A stretch of DNA of 64,000 nt from Astragalus membranaceus (taxonomy: Eukaryota; Streptophyta; Magnoliopsida; Fabales; Fabaceae), in contig CM076847.1 of the NCBI GenBank assembly GCA_039519185.1, positions 39,156,916 through 39,220,915 on the forward strand, in the 5' to 3' direction. Positions within the stretch are counted from its first letter, which is position 1. The number at the start of each line of letters is the position of its first letter. Under the pieces are notes generated by a model that searched no databases, had not been told where the DNA came from, and saw only the letters and a program-made list of their open reading frames with translations. Made by a program: the position numbers and the translations under genes. Positions 24,701 to 36,330 of the stretch are shown here, one piece after another.

Positions 24701-25168
24701 TGACTACTAATTAACCAAAACAAATGAGACCAATAACAATAACGCTAAACTACCAAAAACCTTCAAGCAAAACGCGCAATTCATTGATTCTCGTACAAGC
24801 ACGCACTTGACTAGCAGTTTAATTTGCACTAATGAGGATGAATACGCACACTCAAATAAACACACGCGTCTGAAAGAGACACGCATCTAAACAAACATGC
24901 CCACTTAATTAGGAGTCACACGCACATGCGATTAGGACTGACATCACATACGATAAAGAAAAAGACTCGCAAACACGACAATAACGAAGCAGTATAAGAT
25001 CATTAGAATGAGGCGCGTACGCAGTCAAGAATAATGCGCGTATACCTCGACCTATGCTTTGAGTTTCTTTCAACTGCCAGACAAAATACCGTTAGAACTT
25101 CGTGTTCACGGAAAGACAATTTTTATTTTATTTTTGATAAACTAGTCGGACAAAATTGGGGTATTACA
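21750..25168 (-). repeat. Element C left (3') LTR, 3419 bp
   Basis: Its length equals that of the right LTR minus MITE D and its TSD (3418). By eye about 27 substitutions separate the two (about 0.8 percent). A TATA-like TATAAATA (minus strand) lies at 24302-24309. The CATGTAGG at about 24016-24023 is the empty site of MITE D. The GC-rich stretch 23035-23580 gives long frames on both strands that look like composition artefacts. Confidence 0.95.
22200..22490. repeat. Diverged tandem duplication within element C LTR
   Basis: A unit of about 160-170 bp containing GACCAAACAACAA, GGTTTAGAGTGG and CAAACGGCAACGGCGCGAGT occurs twice (about 22215-22320 and 22378-22485). A related GACCAAAC...AGAGTGGTCA block is also in the LTR of element A (12683-12780). 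The right LTR copy is at about 37970-38240. Confidence 0.75.
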
Positions 25169-25184
25169 GCTGCCCCTCTTTATT
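25169..25184 (-). promoter_or_regulatory. Polypurine tract of element C
   Basis: The minus strand reads AATAAAGAGGGGCAGC immediately before the 3' LTR; element A has the matching AAATAAAGAGTGGCAGC. Confidence 0.8.
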
Positions 25185-26748
25185 TCACATTTCGCCAAGA
25201 AATATGACTTGGCCTTTTCATATTTGTTGGTGAAATGGAAATAAAGATATAGAAATAACACTAATTTTGTCCGCTCCAGAAAAGCTCAAATTTTCTTTTT
25301 GTTATTTTCCTTTTGAGGAAAGGGATCAACACTTGTCGCATTAACGGGAAAGCAGTAAATTGGGAAAAGCGGTAAATTGGGAAAAGCGGTAAATTGGGAA
25401 TTCGGAGGTTGCCTAAAACCTTCTAACGGACTCTCGTCGAGTCCGAGCTCTGGGGGTGGCCTTTTCGAGCGACCGATCAATATCAGGTCCGGAACTGATT
25501 TGATCAATGGATTTACGTTTTGCCTTAGGCTGACACAACTAAACCGAAGGACTTAACGAAGTCGGATGGATCCATCGCGCGCTCGTACACGATGTTGTGA
25601 TCTGTGGAAGGAGTTCACTAACTCTGTGTTGGTGGAGTTTATTAACTCTGGGTTGATGGAGTTCACTAACTCGGGATTGATGGAGTTTACTAACTCAGTG
25701 TCATGGTGATTTTCTAAAAATGAGATTTTTGGGGACTCTCTGGTCCGAAGTAACTTCTTGGATGGTGCATTAAATGCATGCATTTGGGTATTTGGATGCA
25801 CATGAATGCAATGATTGATTTTGGTGGGATGCTTTTTCTGTTTGATTCCTCATTCACTTCTTTTTCTTTTGTTATTCTTTCGCTCTTCTGAGATGCGAAT
25901 TTGAAAGTGTAACGCACCACTGTTTGATGTCATGGAGTGACGAATGGTATGGATGATATGATGAATGATGTGAAGATGTTGTGTTCTTTTATGTTCCGTC
26001 TTCTGTGATTTTCTCTTTTGTTTTTTGTTTATTCTGTTTGTTTTCTTTAAGCAGCTTTCTTTTTTCTGCTTATTTGTTTTTTTTTCTTTGGCACTCTTTT
26101 TTTGCTGGTTAAATCGATCTGCTGGACGGAGGCTGTTCCAGGAGGATGATCCCGCGAGGATTGTACACTGGTTCGTCACGACTGTTTTTTTCGCAATTTT
26201 ATTCACTTGGGAAATCACTTCTTTCTGTATCTTTTCAAAGATTTCGCAATGATCCTGTAATGCTCTGAATGTGCACATGTTTTGCAATTCGATTTCATCA
26301 ATCATAAAAGTTATTATTTTGAAAGAAACTGAATAGATGAAAGCAGAGACACGAAAAGCACACATATGAAAGAAAAGTTGGACTTTTATTGATATAGAAA
26401 TTGGACGTGCAGAAAGTCACGCCAATCGAAAGTGCATTGCAATCTTTCTTTTAAACTACAAAAATACAAGCAAAAGGAACAGATCTCGTGATTCCATCTC
26501 TGAAGTAACGGTGCCCACCGTCCATACTCATAATACTGATCACCCCCTTATCCGAACCTTTGGAACGCTGATTGCCTTTTTCTTTTCTCAAGCCCAAGTT
26601 TTCTGACCCTAATTTTTGCCTGGATCGCCCTTTGCGGGTTTTCAATCCACCGGGCCACTCTGATTTTGCCTAGGTCGCCCTTTGCGGGTTTTCAACCTAG
26701 CGAGCTGATTTTTCCTTGGCTTATCTTTCTCTTTTTTCGTCCATTTTT
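25185..26748 (-). other. Element C 3' untranslated region
   Basis: No ORF of note. It contains a 17-bp motif repeated three times (25346-25395, GGGAAAAGCGGTAAATT type) and four tandem 24-bp units (25611-25706, GAGTTCACTAACTC type). Blocks shared with element A are at 25449-25600 and 26560-26720, the latter matching A near 48060-48110. Confidence 0.7.
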
Positions 26749-29700
26749 CTAGGCATAATACTTCTTGACCACATCTGAGTTCACTGGATTTGGGATCTCA
26801 TCTCCGTCCATGTTTGCCGGAATTAAAGCTCCTCCCGAGAATGCCTTCTTCACCACATAAGGTCCTTCATATTTGGGAGCCCATTTCCCCCTAGAGTCTG
26901 TCTGAATCGGCAAGATCTGCTTGAGCACAAGATCTCCTTCTTGGAATTCACGAGGACAGACTTTCTTGTCAAAAGCCCTCCTCATCCTCTGTTGGTACAA
27001 CTGTCCATGACACATTGCGGCCACCCGTTTTTCGTCAATGAGGTTCAATTGGTCAAGACGGGATCGAACCCATTCTGCTTCATCAAGTTTTGTCTCCATT
27101 AACACCTGCAGGGATGGTATTTCAACTTCAATGGGGAGGACTGCCTCTGACCCGTAAACCAGTGAGTAGGGGGTTGCCCCTGTTGAAGTGCGCACTGAGG
27201 TTCTGTAACCATGCAGGGCAAATGGGAGCATCTCATGCCAATCCTTGTAGGTTACCACCATCTTTTGCACAATCTTCTTGATGTTCTTGTTGGCTGCCTC
27301 AACTGCCCCATTCATCTTTGGACGGTAGGGAGAAGAGTTGTGATGCTGTATTTTGAAGTCTTTACACAAGTCTTTCATCATCCTGCTGTTCAAATTACTA
27401 CCGTTGTCTGTGATAATCTTGTTTGGAAGGCCGTAGCGGCAAACCAAATCCTTCTTGATGAACTTAGCAATCACTGAGCTCGTTACATTGGGATAAGAAG
27501 CAGCCTCCACCCACTTAGTGAAGTAGTCAATAGCAACCAGAATGAAACGGTGACCATTTGAAGCTTTGGGTTCAATGGGACCAATGATGTCCATGCCCCA
27601 CATTGAGAATGGCCATGGTGCGCTCAAAACATTCAGAGAAGTTGGAGGTACATGGGTGTGATCTGCATAGATTTGGCATTTATGGCATCTTCTCACAAAA
27701 CTGTAACAGTCTGATTCCATCTGCAACCAGTAGTATCCAGCTCTCAGGATTTTTCTAGCCATTGCGTGCCCGTTAGAATGAACCCCAAATGAGCCTTCAT
27801 GAACATCTCGCATAATCTTTACTGATTCTTCTCCTGTTACACACCTGAGGAGTACCAAGTCATGGTTTCTCTTGTAAAGGACGTCTCCACTCAAGAAGAA
27901 ACCTGTTGACAGCCTCCTGAGGGTTCTCTTGTCATTCTCTGTAGCTCCGGGAGGATACTCTCTGTTTGTGATATACTGTTTGATGTCATGGTACCAAGGC
28001 TTACTATCTGATCCCCCTTCGACTGTCATACTGTAGTGATAAGCAGGCTGTCCTCTGTGCTGGATTCTGACAGTCGTCATACTTTTGTCACAGCTGACGT
28101 TGAACATAGAAGACAAAGTTGCCAAGGCATCTGCCAACTGATTCTCGCTGCGGGGTATGTGCTGGAAAGTGATTTCCTCAAAGGGCTTGATTAATTCTTG
28201 AATATAGTCACGGTAAGGAATCAAATCAGAATTTCTTGTTTCCCAATCTCCTTTTACTTGATGGACAACTAGAGCTGAATCTCCGTACACGTCGAGCCTC
28301 TTGACTTTCCGATCGAGAGCTGTCTGGATACCCAAGATACACGCTTCATACTCTGCAATATTGTTTGTGACATAGAAGCTTAGTCTGGCAGTGACTGGTA
28401 TGAAGCGGTTGTCTGGGGAGATCAGCACTGCTCCGATCCCGTGCCCCCACATGTTAGAGGCGCCGTCAAACAACACTCTCCACCTTTCATCATCTCGAGA
28501 TTTCCCTGCGTCAAATAATGCCATAATGTCCTCATCTGGGAATTCACATTGCATTGATTGGTAACCCTCAACCGGTTGATGTGCCAGGTAGTCTGCCAGT
28601 GTGCTACCTTTAATCGCCTTCTGGGTTACGTACACGAGGTCATACTCTGACAGAAGCATTTGCCAACGAGCAATTCTACCTGTGAGCGCAGGTTTCTCAA
28701 ATATGTACTAGATTGGGTCCATTTTGGACACCAACCAGGTAGTGTGACTCAGCATATATTGTCTCGGTCGATGCGCAGCCCAGGCTAGAGCACAACAAGT
28801 CTTCTCCAATGATGAATACCTTGCCTCACAGTCTGTGAACTTCTTGCTTAAGTAGTAGATCGCGTGTTCTTTCTTTCCTGACTCATCGTGTTGCCCCAGC
28901 ACGCAGCCCATAGAATTGTCTAGCACCGTGAGGTATAGGATGAGAGGCCTGCCAGACACAGGTGGCATTAGGACGGGTGGATTTTGAAGATACACCTTGA
29001 TTTTCTCAAATGCTTCTTGACATTTATCATTCCACTTCATCTCTTGGTTTTTGCACAGCAGTTTGAAAATTGGTTCGCAAGTTGCAGTCAACTGGAAGAT
29101 GAATCGAGAGATGTAATTTAGTCTTCCCATGAAACCACGAACTTCTTTCTCTGTTTTAGGTGCTGGCATCTCCAGGATTGCTCGTACCTTGTCCGGGTCT
29201 ACCTCGATTCCCTTCTGGCTAACAATGAAACCCAACAACTTCCCTGACCTAACCCCAAAGGTGCACTTAGCGGGGTTCAACCTGAGTTTGTACTTTCTCA
29301 GACGCTCGAACAGCTTCTGCAGGTTAACCACGTGCTTTTCATCAGTCTTTGATTTGGCAATCATGTCATCCACATAGACTTCGATCTCCTTATGCATCAT
29401 GTCATGGAATAGGGTTACCATCGCTCTTTGGTAGGTTGCCCCGGCATTCCTCAACCCGAAAGGCATGACCTTGTAACAGAAAGTTCCCCAAAGGGTTACG
29501 AAGGTGGTTTTCTCCATATCCTCTGGAGCCATTTTGATCTGGTTATAGCCTGAATATCCATCCATGAAGGAGAACATCGAATGCTGAGCAATACTGTCCA
29601 CCAAAACATCAATATGGGGTAGAGGGAAATCATCTTTAGGGCTTGCTCTGTTCAAGTCACGGTAGTCGACACACATTCGGACCTTTCCATCTTTCTTAGG

Positions 29701-30199
29701 GACTGGAACAATGTTTGCTACCCACTCGGGATATTTTGCCACAGCTATGAACCCTGCATCAAACTGTTTCTTGACCTCATCCCTGATCTTCAAAGACATT
29801 TCAGGCTTCATCCGCCTTAACTTCTGTTTCACCGGGGGACACTCTGATTTCACCGGCAATCTATGTTCAACAATATCTGTGCTCAACCCTGGCATGTCCC
29901 GATATGTCCATGCGAATACGTCAGCGTAGTCGAACAGGAGCTGAATCAACTTTTTGCGCTCTTTATCCTCCATTGCGGTACCAACCTTGATCTCTTTTCT
30001 GTCTTCCTTAGTACCCAAATTGACCATTTCTGTAGACTCCTCATGGGGTTCGATGACCTTTTCTTCTTGTTCTACCATTCTCATGATTTCTGGAGGAGTA
30101 TCCCAATCATTCTCAACATCTTCCTCGGCTTGATTAACCGGGTAATCAAAATCACAGTATGAGTTATGGGCATTGTTATTTTCAGAGTTTATTTTTGAT
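26749..30199 (-). pseudogene. Ogre pol: RT, RNase H, archaeal-type RNase H, integrase (one nonsense codon)
   Basis: Open from 30199, where the intron acceptor would join it, through the Met at 30084. RT motifs include VPKKDGKVRMCVDYRDLN, FMDGYSGYNQIKMAPED and the catalytic YVDDMIAKS. A Ty3-type RNase H follows (LILYLTVLDNSMGCVLGQ). At 28708-28710 a TAG replaces an expected Lys codon; reading then resumes in the same frame. Next is the extra RNase H typical of the Tat lineage (WRVLFDGASNMWGHGIGAVL, NIAEYEACILGI). The integrase follows with an HHCC finger (CHKCQ) and the D,D-35-E core (WGMDIIGP, ITDNGSN, NGAVEAANKNI). It ends at 26749. The enzyme would copy and integrate the element, but the stop truncates it after RT and the first RNase H. 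Confidence 0.93.
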
Positions 30200-30391
30200 C
30201 TGCATTAGAATGGAGCGGCGAATAAAAACAAAGAAAAAGCAACACAGATAAAAGATGAAGACAGAAATTTTATTGAAAATTCAAAATAACACTTTATTGA
30301 TTGATGATTTTTGACGAAAACATGTGTGCCCGAATGAAATATCCCGAGGCCTTGGGCAGAGCCGAGGGATCTGCATTACAACGATAATTAC
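30200..30391 (-). other. Candidate Ogre intron between protease and RT (192 bp)
   Basis: On the minus strand a donor AA|GTAATT lies at the last Lys codon of gag-pro and an acceptor AATGCAG|ATC lies upstream of RT. Splicing removes the TAA stop at 30388-30390. It joins the exons in phase (AA + A), and the downstream frame is open to RT. Ogre elements are known to have an intron at this place; the exact sites here are inferred from sequence alone. Confidence 0.75.
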
Positions 30392-33300
30392 TTTAAATTG
30401 AAAAATACGGGGAAATCCATGATCTCCCAGTTTTGCAGCTTCTCTCCAGCCGCACAGCAGCGCACCAGACCTACAGCACGGCCACTTGAGCTTGATCCTT
30501 CTTCAACCACATTAACCTGGTCAGGGTTCAGCATACTAGCACTCCGGAAGTTGTTCTTAAGATTAGCGATGACCATTCTCCCCTGATTCGGTGCCCTTCC
30601 TCTGAGTTTGGCCAGCCATTTCTCCCTCCCGTCAGATGCCAGCCTCTCCCGATCAGCAAGACTTGGGATGTACCCAACACCGAACCTCTCAATATTGCCC
30701 CTCAACTGGACAGGCATTACAATTCCTTGAGCAGCTTTTCCTAAACCCTTACCAATCTTATACCTATGTCCCAGCATCACCTTTGCAGCCATCATGTCGG
30801 CCCTGGACCACTTAGGCTTCCACCGAGGCTCACCTTCGACGAAGACAGCGTTTGAAATCTCCAATCCTTGGAAAGCAGTCTCAAAGGACTCTTCTGCTGC
30901 TTCCACATAATGTTCAGGTGGAGATTGATTTATCAATGTTTCTTCCTCTCCGGAGATCACTATCAGCTTTCCCCTAGCCACAAACTTGAGTTTCTGATGA
31001 AGCGAGGATGGCACTGCCCCAGCCGCATGTATCCAAGGACGTCCTAGCAGGCAACTGTAGGATGAATTGATGTCCATCACTTGAAAGACGACATAAAATA
31101 CTTCAGGGCCTACCTGCAGCGGCACTTCTACTTCTCCAAAAACTTCCTTCACTGACCCATCAAATGCTCTGACCAAGGTGGAGCTCGGTTTTAGATATGA
31201 ACAGTCTACATCCAGCTTATCCATTGTAGACTTAGGCAGCACATTCAAGGATGAACCGTTATCAATAAGCACCCTGGCAAGTATATGGTCCCCACACTTG
31301 ACTGAGATGTGAAGAGCTTGATTATGATTCTTTCCTGCGGGAGGCAGCTCAGTGTCTGAGAAGGTCAAGTAATTAGAGGCTACAATGTTGCCAACAATAC
31401 CATCAAGCTGGTTTACTGTAATGTCATGGGAGACGTGAGCTTCATTCAGGATCTTTAGCAGTGCAGCACGATGTGCCTCTGAACTAAGCAGCAAAGAGAG
31501 CATTGAGATCTTAGATGGAGTTTGATTCAGCTGGTCTACCACCCGATATTCACTCTGTCTCATTACTCTCAGGAATTCTTGAGCTTCTTTGTCCGACACA
31601 TCCCTGACTTCTACAGCTTCCTTGTCTTTTCCTTTACGGGCCCTTTCTTCATTTCCCTTGGATTGCTCTCTTCTAAGGTTTTCAGGAGTATACAATCTTC
31701 CACTCCTTGTGATACAACTACCTCCAGCAATGTTTGTTATATCCAGAGTGCCCTTAGGGGCCTCCGCTTGCGTTTGCACATTGCAGCTCCATGGAGTCAT
31801 CCTAGTCTCCCCACTAGGGGTAGCAGCAGGTACTGGAATAACAACAGTCGAGGGTCTCGTCACAGCTAGGCTGGAATTCAGATTGCAGGGAATTTTAATC
31901 GGTCTCCTGAAGCCTCCATTGCCTGATTGCAAGGTAAATACACTTTCTTCTTTCTCCTGGATTCCCACTTGGACCAGGTGTCTGTCTAAGAGATCTTGGA
32001 GAATTGGTTTAAAGCCTTCACATGCCCCGATGCAGCGAGGATCATCACAGGCGTCTTTCCTAGCACAACCTTCTTTGATGACACCAAAACGGCATAATTC
32101 AGCATGGATAAAATTCAAAGGCATCTGAATGCAATCAACTTTTCTAACCAAACACTGACCCCCCTGATGGTCAACGGCATTAATAGCAGATCCTCCATGC
32201 CCTGGCAACGGATTGGTGGCTACATTGGGTTGTTGAAATGATATGCTTTTCGTATCAAGTAATTCTTGCACCACATATTTGAATGCTTTGCAATCCTCCA
32301 CCACATGACCTACTGCCCCAGAATGAAAGGCGCAGGTGGCATTTGCGTTGTACCCTCTGGGATAGGGAGGCTGATATGGCTTCATTTGACGAGTATTGAT
32401 TATTTTGTTGGTGATGAGATAATTAAACAAGTCCGTGTAGGACATGGGAATGGGATCAAAGACAACAGGCTTCCTTTCATTATAGTTCCGGTACTGATAA
32501 TTTGATTGAAAAGGCTGTGCCAGTGGTGCCTGAGGAGGAACCGAAATAGCTTGCGGTGGATTGCTGTGCGACGGACCACTGGCTCCGATGACTGCATTAG
32601 TTTCACCCTCTTTCTTCTTATGAGACCCAAAAAATGGCTTTTTTTGACTGGCAGGAGGTGTCGGGCCATGAGCTATTCTTCCGCTGCGCATACCATTCTC
32701 TACCCTTTCTCCTGTGACCACCATCTCGGAGAAGTTTGAGGCTACGCTGCCAACCAGCCTATCATAATACACCGCAGGAAGGGTTTCCATAAACATGTGG
32801 ACCATTTCTTTGTCCAGCAGAGGGGGTTTTACTTGAGCCGCAAGGTTCCGCCATCTCTGGGCATACTCTTTGAACGACTCGTTATCCCTCTTAGACATGC
32901 ATTGTAGCTGAGTTCTATCTGGAGCCAAATCATTGTTATACTGGTATTGACGCATGAAGGCATCCGCCATGTCTTTCCAGCAACGGATATTAATTGGCTC
33001 TAACTGCATGTACCAGTCAAGGGGAGCTCCAGCTAAACTTTCTTGGAAGCAATGCATCATTAAGTTATCATCACGGGCATAGGCAGTCATCTTTCGGCAG
33101 TACATTGTCACATGGCTGGCTGGGCAAGTTGTCCCTCTATATTTGTCAAAAGTTGGTGCTTTGAACTTGGGCGGCAGGACTAGATCAGGAACCAAGCACA
33201 ACTCATGGGCATTCCTGGCTCGGGAACCTGCCCCTTCAACAGCTCTTAATCTTTCTTCCAGCATCTGATACTGACTTCTAGCTTCGGCAGGGTAATTCTG

Positions 33301-33897
33301 TGGGAAGCCGCCGGCACCATAGTGAGGGTTATTCATCGATACCGCGACCGGGGTCATGTGTCGGTGAGCAATATTCTGAGGGACTGGGCCCTGTACGTGT
33401 GGATGAACCATTATTGGTGAATTGAAACCCGCCGGAGTTCCTGGAGCAATAACAGGAATTGGGATCTGAATCTGGGCTTGATGTGTCCCTGTTCCAACTT
33501 CATTCACAACTGTATTAGGCTGAGCGTGCCCCGTGGTTCCTGAAGGATCTCTTCCAGGGTTTGCATCAGCAGCAGGAGGCGTATAGCCCAGTGGGAGACC
33601 ATAGGGAGGCCATTGCACAGCTTGAAGGGTTTGAGAGATCCCAGACCCAGGAAGGGGAGGAGGATTGTTCATCCCAGCAGCAGCAGCTTCGGTTGTGCCA
33701 ACATCTCTTAAGGCACTTAGCACTCTTATGACCTCCGCCATTTGAGCCTTTAGGACTTCCATCTCAGCTTGAATGACTTGATTCCCCTGATTTTGACCCT
33801 GCTGACCCTGACCATTAGGATTCAGACCTCCTGGAATTCTGTCATCCTGATGTGGCTGCGGATTGTCCAGATCAGGGTTGGCTTGATTGTTTTCCAT
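30388..33897 (-). CDS. Ogre gag-protease (ORF2)
   Basis: The preferred start is the Met at 33897; an upstream in-frame Met at 33921 is also possible. A Gln/Pro/Asn-rich N-terminus precedes a Retrotrans_gag domain at about residues 240-410 (KFKAPTFDKYRGTTCPASHV, MHCFQESLAGAPLDWYMQL). A degenerate zinc finger follows (CAFHSGAVGHVVEDC, about 530), then the aspartic protease (LIDNGSSLNVLP, about 885) and a G-patch-like segment (MLGHRYKIGKGLGKAAQGI, about 1050). The stop at 30388 is probably bypassed by splicing into pol. Intact over 1170 codons, which indicates recent activity. Confidence 0.93.
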   Translation of the reverse strand: MENNQANPDLDNPQPHQDDRIPGGLNPNGQGQQGQNQGNQVIQAEMEVLKAQMAEVIRVLSALRDVGTTEAAAAGMNNPPPLPGSGISQTLQAVQWPPYGLPLGYTPPAADANPGRDPSGTTGHAQPNTVVNEVGTGTHQAQIQIPIPVIAPGTPAGFNSPIMVHPHVQGPVPQNIAHRHMTPVAVSMNNPHYGAGGFPQNYPAEARSQYQMLEERLRAVEGAGSRARNAHELCLVPDLVLPPKFKAPTFDKYRGTTCPASHVTMYCRKMTAYARDDNLMMHCFQESLAGAPLDWYMQLEPINIRCWKDMADAFMRQYQYNNDLAPDRTQLQCMSKRDNESFKEYAQRWRNLAAQVKPPLLDKEMVHMFMETLPAVYYDRLVGSVASNFSEMVVTGERVENGMRSGRIAHGPTPPASQKKPFFGSHKKKEGETNAVIGASGPSHSNPPQAISVPPQAPLAQPFQSNYQYRNYNERKPVVFDPIPMSYTDLFNYLITNKIINTRQMKPYQPPYPRGYNANATCAFHSGAVGHVVEDCKAFKYVVQELLDTKSISFQQPNVATNPLPGHGGSAINAVDHQGGQCLVRKVDCIQMPLNFIHAELCRFGVIKEGCARKDACDDPRCIGACEGFKPILQDLLDRHLVQVGIQEKEESVFTLQSGNGGFRRPIKIPCNLNSSLAVTRPSTVVIPVPAATPSGETRMTPWSCNVQTQAEAPKGTLDITNIAGGSCITRSGRLYTPENLRREQSKGNEERARKGKDKEAVEVRDVSDKEAQEFLRVMRQSEYRVVDQLNQTPSKISMLSLLLSSEAHRAALLKILNEAHVSHDITVNQLDGIVGNIVASNYLTFSDTELPPAGKNHNQALHISVKCGDHILARVLIDNGSSLNVLPKSTMDKLDVDCSYLKPSSTLVRAFDGSVKEVFGEVEVPLQVGPEVFYVVFQVMDINSSYSCLLGRPWIHAAGAVPSSLHQKLKFVARGKLIVISGEEETLINQSPPEHYVEAAEESFETAFQGLEISNAVFVEGEPRWKPKWSRADMMAAKVMLGHRYKIGKGLGKAAQGIVMPVQLRGNIERFGVGYIPSLADRERLASDGREKWLAKLRGRAPNQGRMVIANLKNNFRSASMLNPDQVNVVEEGSSSSGRAVGLVRCCAAGEKLQNWEIMDFPVFFNLK

Positions 33898-34257
33898 GTT
33901 TCTTGCTTGCAGACACGTCAAATAGCGATGATTAACCAGCTTGCCTGATTTTCTGTTGACGGAACACGCTTATGAACACAAGAACGAATGAATGAATACA
34001 ATGCGAATGAATGCATGTTTGGTTTGTCTTGCTGAGAATCGCAGTGTATTATGTCTTGTCATAGATACGCAGGTAAATCTTTGATTGTTTTTATTATATC
34101 ACTTTCTTTGGATCCTACTGAAATTGGAATCTGGAAGCGAAACGGGTGTATTTAAACAAAATGCTTCAAAATCTGAATCAAGAGTACGACATTCTGATAC
34201 AATGATTGAAAAAGGAAAGGTACAATAAGACAAAATGGAAAATTACAATAAAGAAGC
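33898..34257. other. Spacer between Ogre ORF1 and gag
   Basis: 360 bases with no convincing ORF. It could carry an internal promoter or ribosome re-entry signal for gag, but none is recognisable. Confidence 0.4.
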
Positions 34258-36330
34258 TCAAATACAAAGAGCTTTGACGTTTCCACTCCTTTTCCTTTTG
34301 TTGTTGGTAGAGGTACTTCCGGCTTTTCCTTTGGCTTCCTCAACTAGGGCTCTGCAGTACTCCACAAATTTGTACACCTCAAGCGGGGTGTTGAGGGGAT
34401 ACATCTCAGTTTCAGCTTTTCTTAATTTCTTGGGCACATCCGCAAGAGCCTGGTTGACCAACTTTGATAGCTTGGAGAACCTATCCCTCCAGTGTTGAAC
34501 TTCATCCCTCAGCTCAATGATGACTGCCTGCTCTTCAATCCTACCGAGCAGCTCAACATAGCGATGTTCCCAATACTGACTTTCATCCCTCACTTGCAGG
34601 TATGCATTGCTGATGTGACAAAGGCGCTTCTTCAACTCATCAGAATCCTCTTGCTCTGCTTTTAGGGCCCGCTGATATTCTCTGAGGATGTTCTCGAATG
34701 AGTCTCTTTCTTGCACAACACTGTCTAGCTTACTCTCCCATTCAGCTTGTAACATGCGGGATTCTCTTTTTGACTTGGCAAGCAAGCTTTTCGCAGTTCT
34801 CTCTTCCATTTTTGCTTCATCCCACAATTCTTTCCACTGATTGGCTTCTTCCAGGGCCTTCTTCTCTTTCAAGCTTCGCCTCTTGATTTCCTCCTTGGCT
34901 CCTTGCAGATACCTTTGAACTTCTAACTTGCTCTCCTCTTCCCCTTTTAGTTTCTGACTGAACTTCTCAATGGTAGCAGACTTCAGGGCATTTTCTTCTT
35001 TCAACCTTTTGTTCTTCAGAGCCATCTTCTCTATCTCAGCTTGCAAAGATTTCTTCTCTTCCTCTGCCTTCATTAGAGCCAACTTAACCTCGCCTAATTC
35101 TTCGACAACAGGGACACTGGCGTCTACTACTTCCCTCTCGACTTGCAACTCTTTTTGGTAGGGCAGTTGAACATTCTGGATTCTTTTTCCGAGCCACTGA
35201 GCGAAGGTGATACCACTAGTCCTCTGAGCAAGCTCTACTTTTCCCATGCGAACCACCGTACTCCAGGCTTGCAAGACCTTTCTAAGCAAACTGTCATCTT
35301 TTGGTCCTCCTTCAAAGATGTAAAGCGGGAATATCATCTCTTCAGTAGGCGAATTCCTCATCGGATACCCCAATTGCCTCAGAGTCAGGGACGGGTTGTA
35401 GTTGATGCATCCCTTAGTGCCCATCAGCGGGACATTTTGAAAACCACCACAGCGGAAGACTACCTTAGGCCTATCTTCCCAGCAAGATGAGAGATACCAA
35501 CGGATCGAGTGCTCATCTAGACCCCCTAGAAACTGGACCCACTCTTGAATACTCATAGCTTTCACCTCACAAGTTACAGCGTAGCCAATCAACTTTTCCA
35601 CTCGTGTTGGGTTGGTGAAGGCATGAATGAGAAGCCACGCATACAACAGGTGAGAAGAGCAAGAGATTTTCTTCCTTCTCAAGTCACAATGATGAGTGAA
35701 AGCAGAATAAGTGTCAGCAAGGATGGCGGGAATTGGATTAATGGGGCTCCTCCTATTCTGAAAAGCTAGGAAAATACCAATGACGGTCACATCCACATAC
35801 CTCTCAATCTGCGGAAAGAGAACAACCCCAAAAATTGCTAAGGCCAAAACTCGCTTGAAGACAACCCAATTTTTACTTCTAGCATAGGCTCCCATTAAAC
35901 CTTCAAGGTAGCTCTGCGGGAAACCTATCACATTGTTTCTCTTCTGCTTTTGGAGCTTCAGATCCTCTACACTCACTTGCAATAATGCAGCGAACCCCTC
36001 ATCTGTGTAGTACTGTTCTTGATACCGGTAGGGGACAGCTTCTGTCTGAGTGAAACCCAAAATCTGCTGATATTCCTCCAATGTGGGGGCCATTTGAAAA
36101 TTTTTGAAAAGAAAGCACCTGATTTCTGGGTCATAGAATCTACTCAAAGCCACAATAGCCTCAGTCTGCACCTCTAGCAACAACAACTTCCGGAGGTTCC
36201 CATAAGCATTGTCAAACGATCCCCTTTCATTAGGTCCCATCAGGTCAACACATTTTTTCAGACTAGTCACATCTACCTTGTTTACAGCGGGGTACCTTGG
36301 AGTATACACCGTTTCCCTTCTAGATTCCAT
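34258..36330 (-). CDS. Ogre ORF1 protein (DUF7745-like, with C-terminal coiled coil)
   Basis: The start chosen is the ATG at 36330 (MESRRETVYTPRYP), since the 36 codons upstream look non-coding; the length is 690 residues. Residues about 20-330 match the plant domain found in Ogre ORF1 (FDNAYGNLRKLLLLEVQTEA, IRCFLFKNFQMAPTLEEYQQ, FPQIERYVDVTVIGIFLAF). From about 390 to 620 it is strongly charged heptad-like coiled coil (EEEKKSLQAEIEKMALKNK). The C-terminus is basic (NNKRKRSGN), perhaps a nuclear localisation signal. It is intact. Its role in the Ogre life cycle is unknown; the position upstream of gag is diagnostic of Ogre. Confidence 0.9.
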   Translation of the reverse strand: MESRRETVYTPRYPAVNKVDVTSLKKCVDLMGPNERGSFDNAYGNLRKLLLLEVQTEAIVALSRFYDPEIRCFLFKNFQMAPTLEEYQQILGFTQTEAVPYRYQEQYYTDEGFAALLQVSVEDLKLQKQKRNNVIGFPQSYLEGLMGAYARSKNWVVFKRVLALAIFGVVLFPQIERYVDVTVIGIFLAFQNRRSPINPIPAILADTYSAFTHHCDLRRKKISCSSHLLYAWLLIHAFTNPTRVEKLIGYAVTCEVKAMSIQEWVQFLGGLDEHSIRWYLSSCWEDRPKVVFRCGGFQNVPLMGTKGCINYNPSLTLRQLGYPMRNSPTEEMIFPLYIFEGGPKDDSLLRKVLQAWSTVVRMGKVELAQRTSGITFAQWLGKRIQNVQLPYQKELQVEREVVDASVPVVEELGEVKLALMKAEEEKKSLQAEIEKMALKNKRLKEENALKSATIEKFSQKLKGEEESKLEVQRYLQGAKEEIKRRSLKEKKALEEANQWKELWDEAKMEERTAKSLLAKSKRESRMLQAEWESKLDSVVQERDSFENILREYQRALKAEQEDSDELKKRLCHISNAYLQVRDESQYWEHRYVELLGRIEEQAVIIELRDEVQHWRDRFSKLSKLVNQALADVPKKLRKAETEMYPLNTPLEVYKFVEYCRALVEEAKGKAGSTSTNNKRKRSGNVKALCI

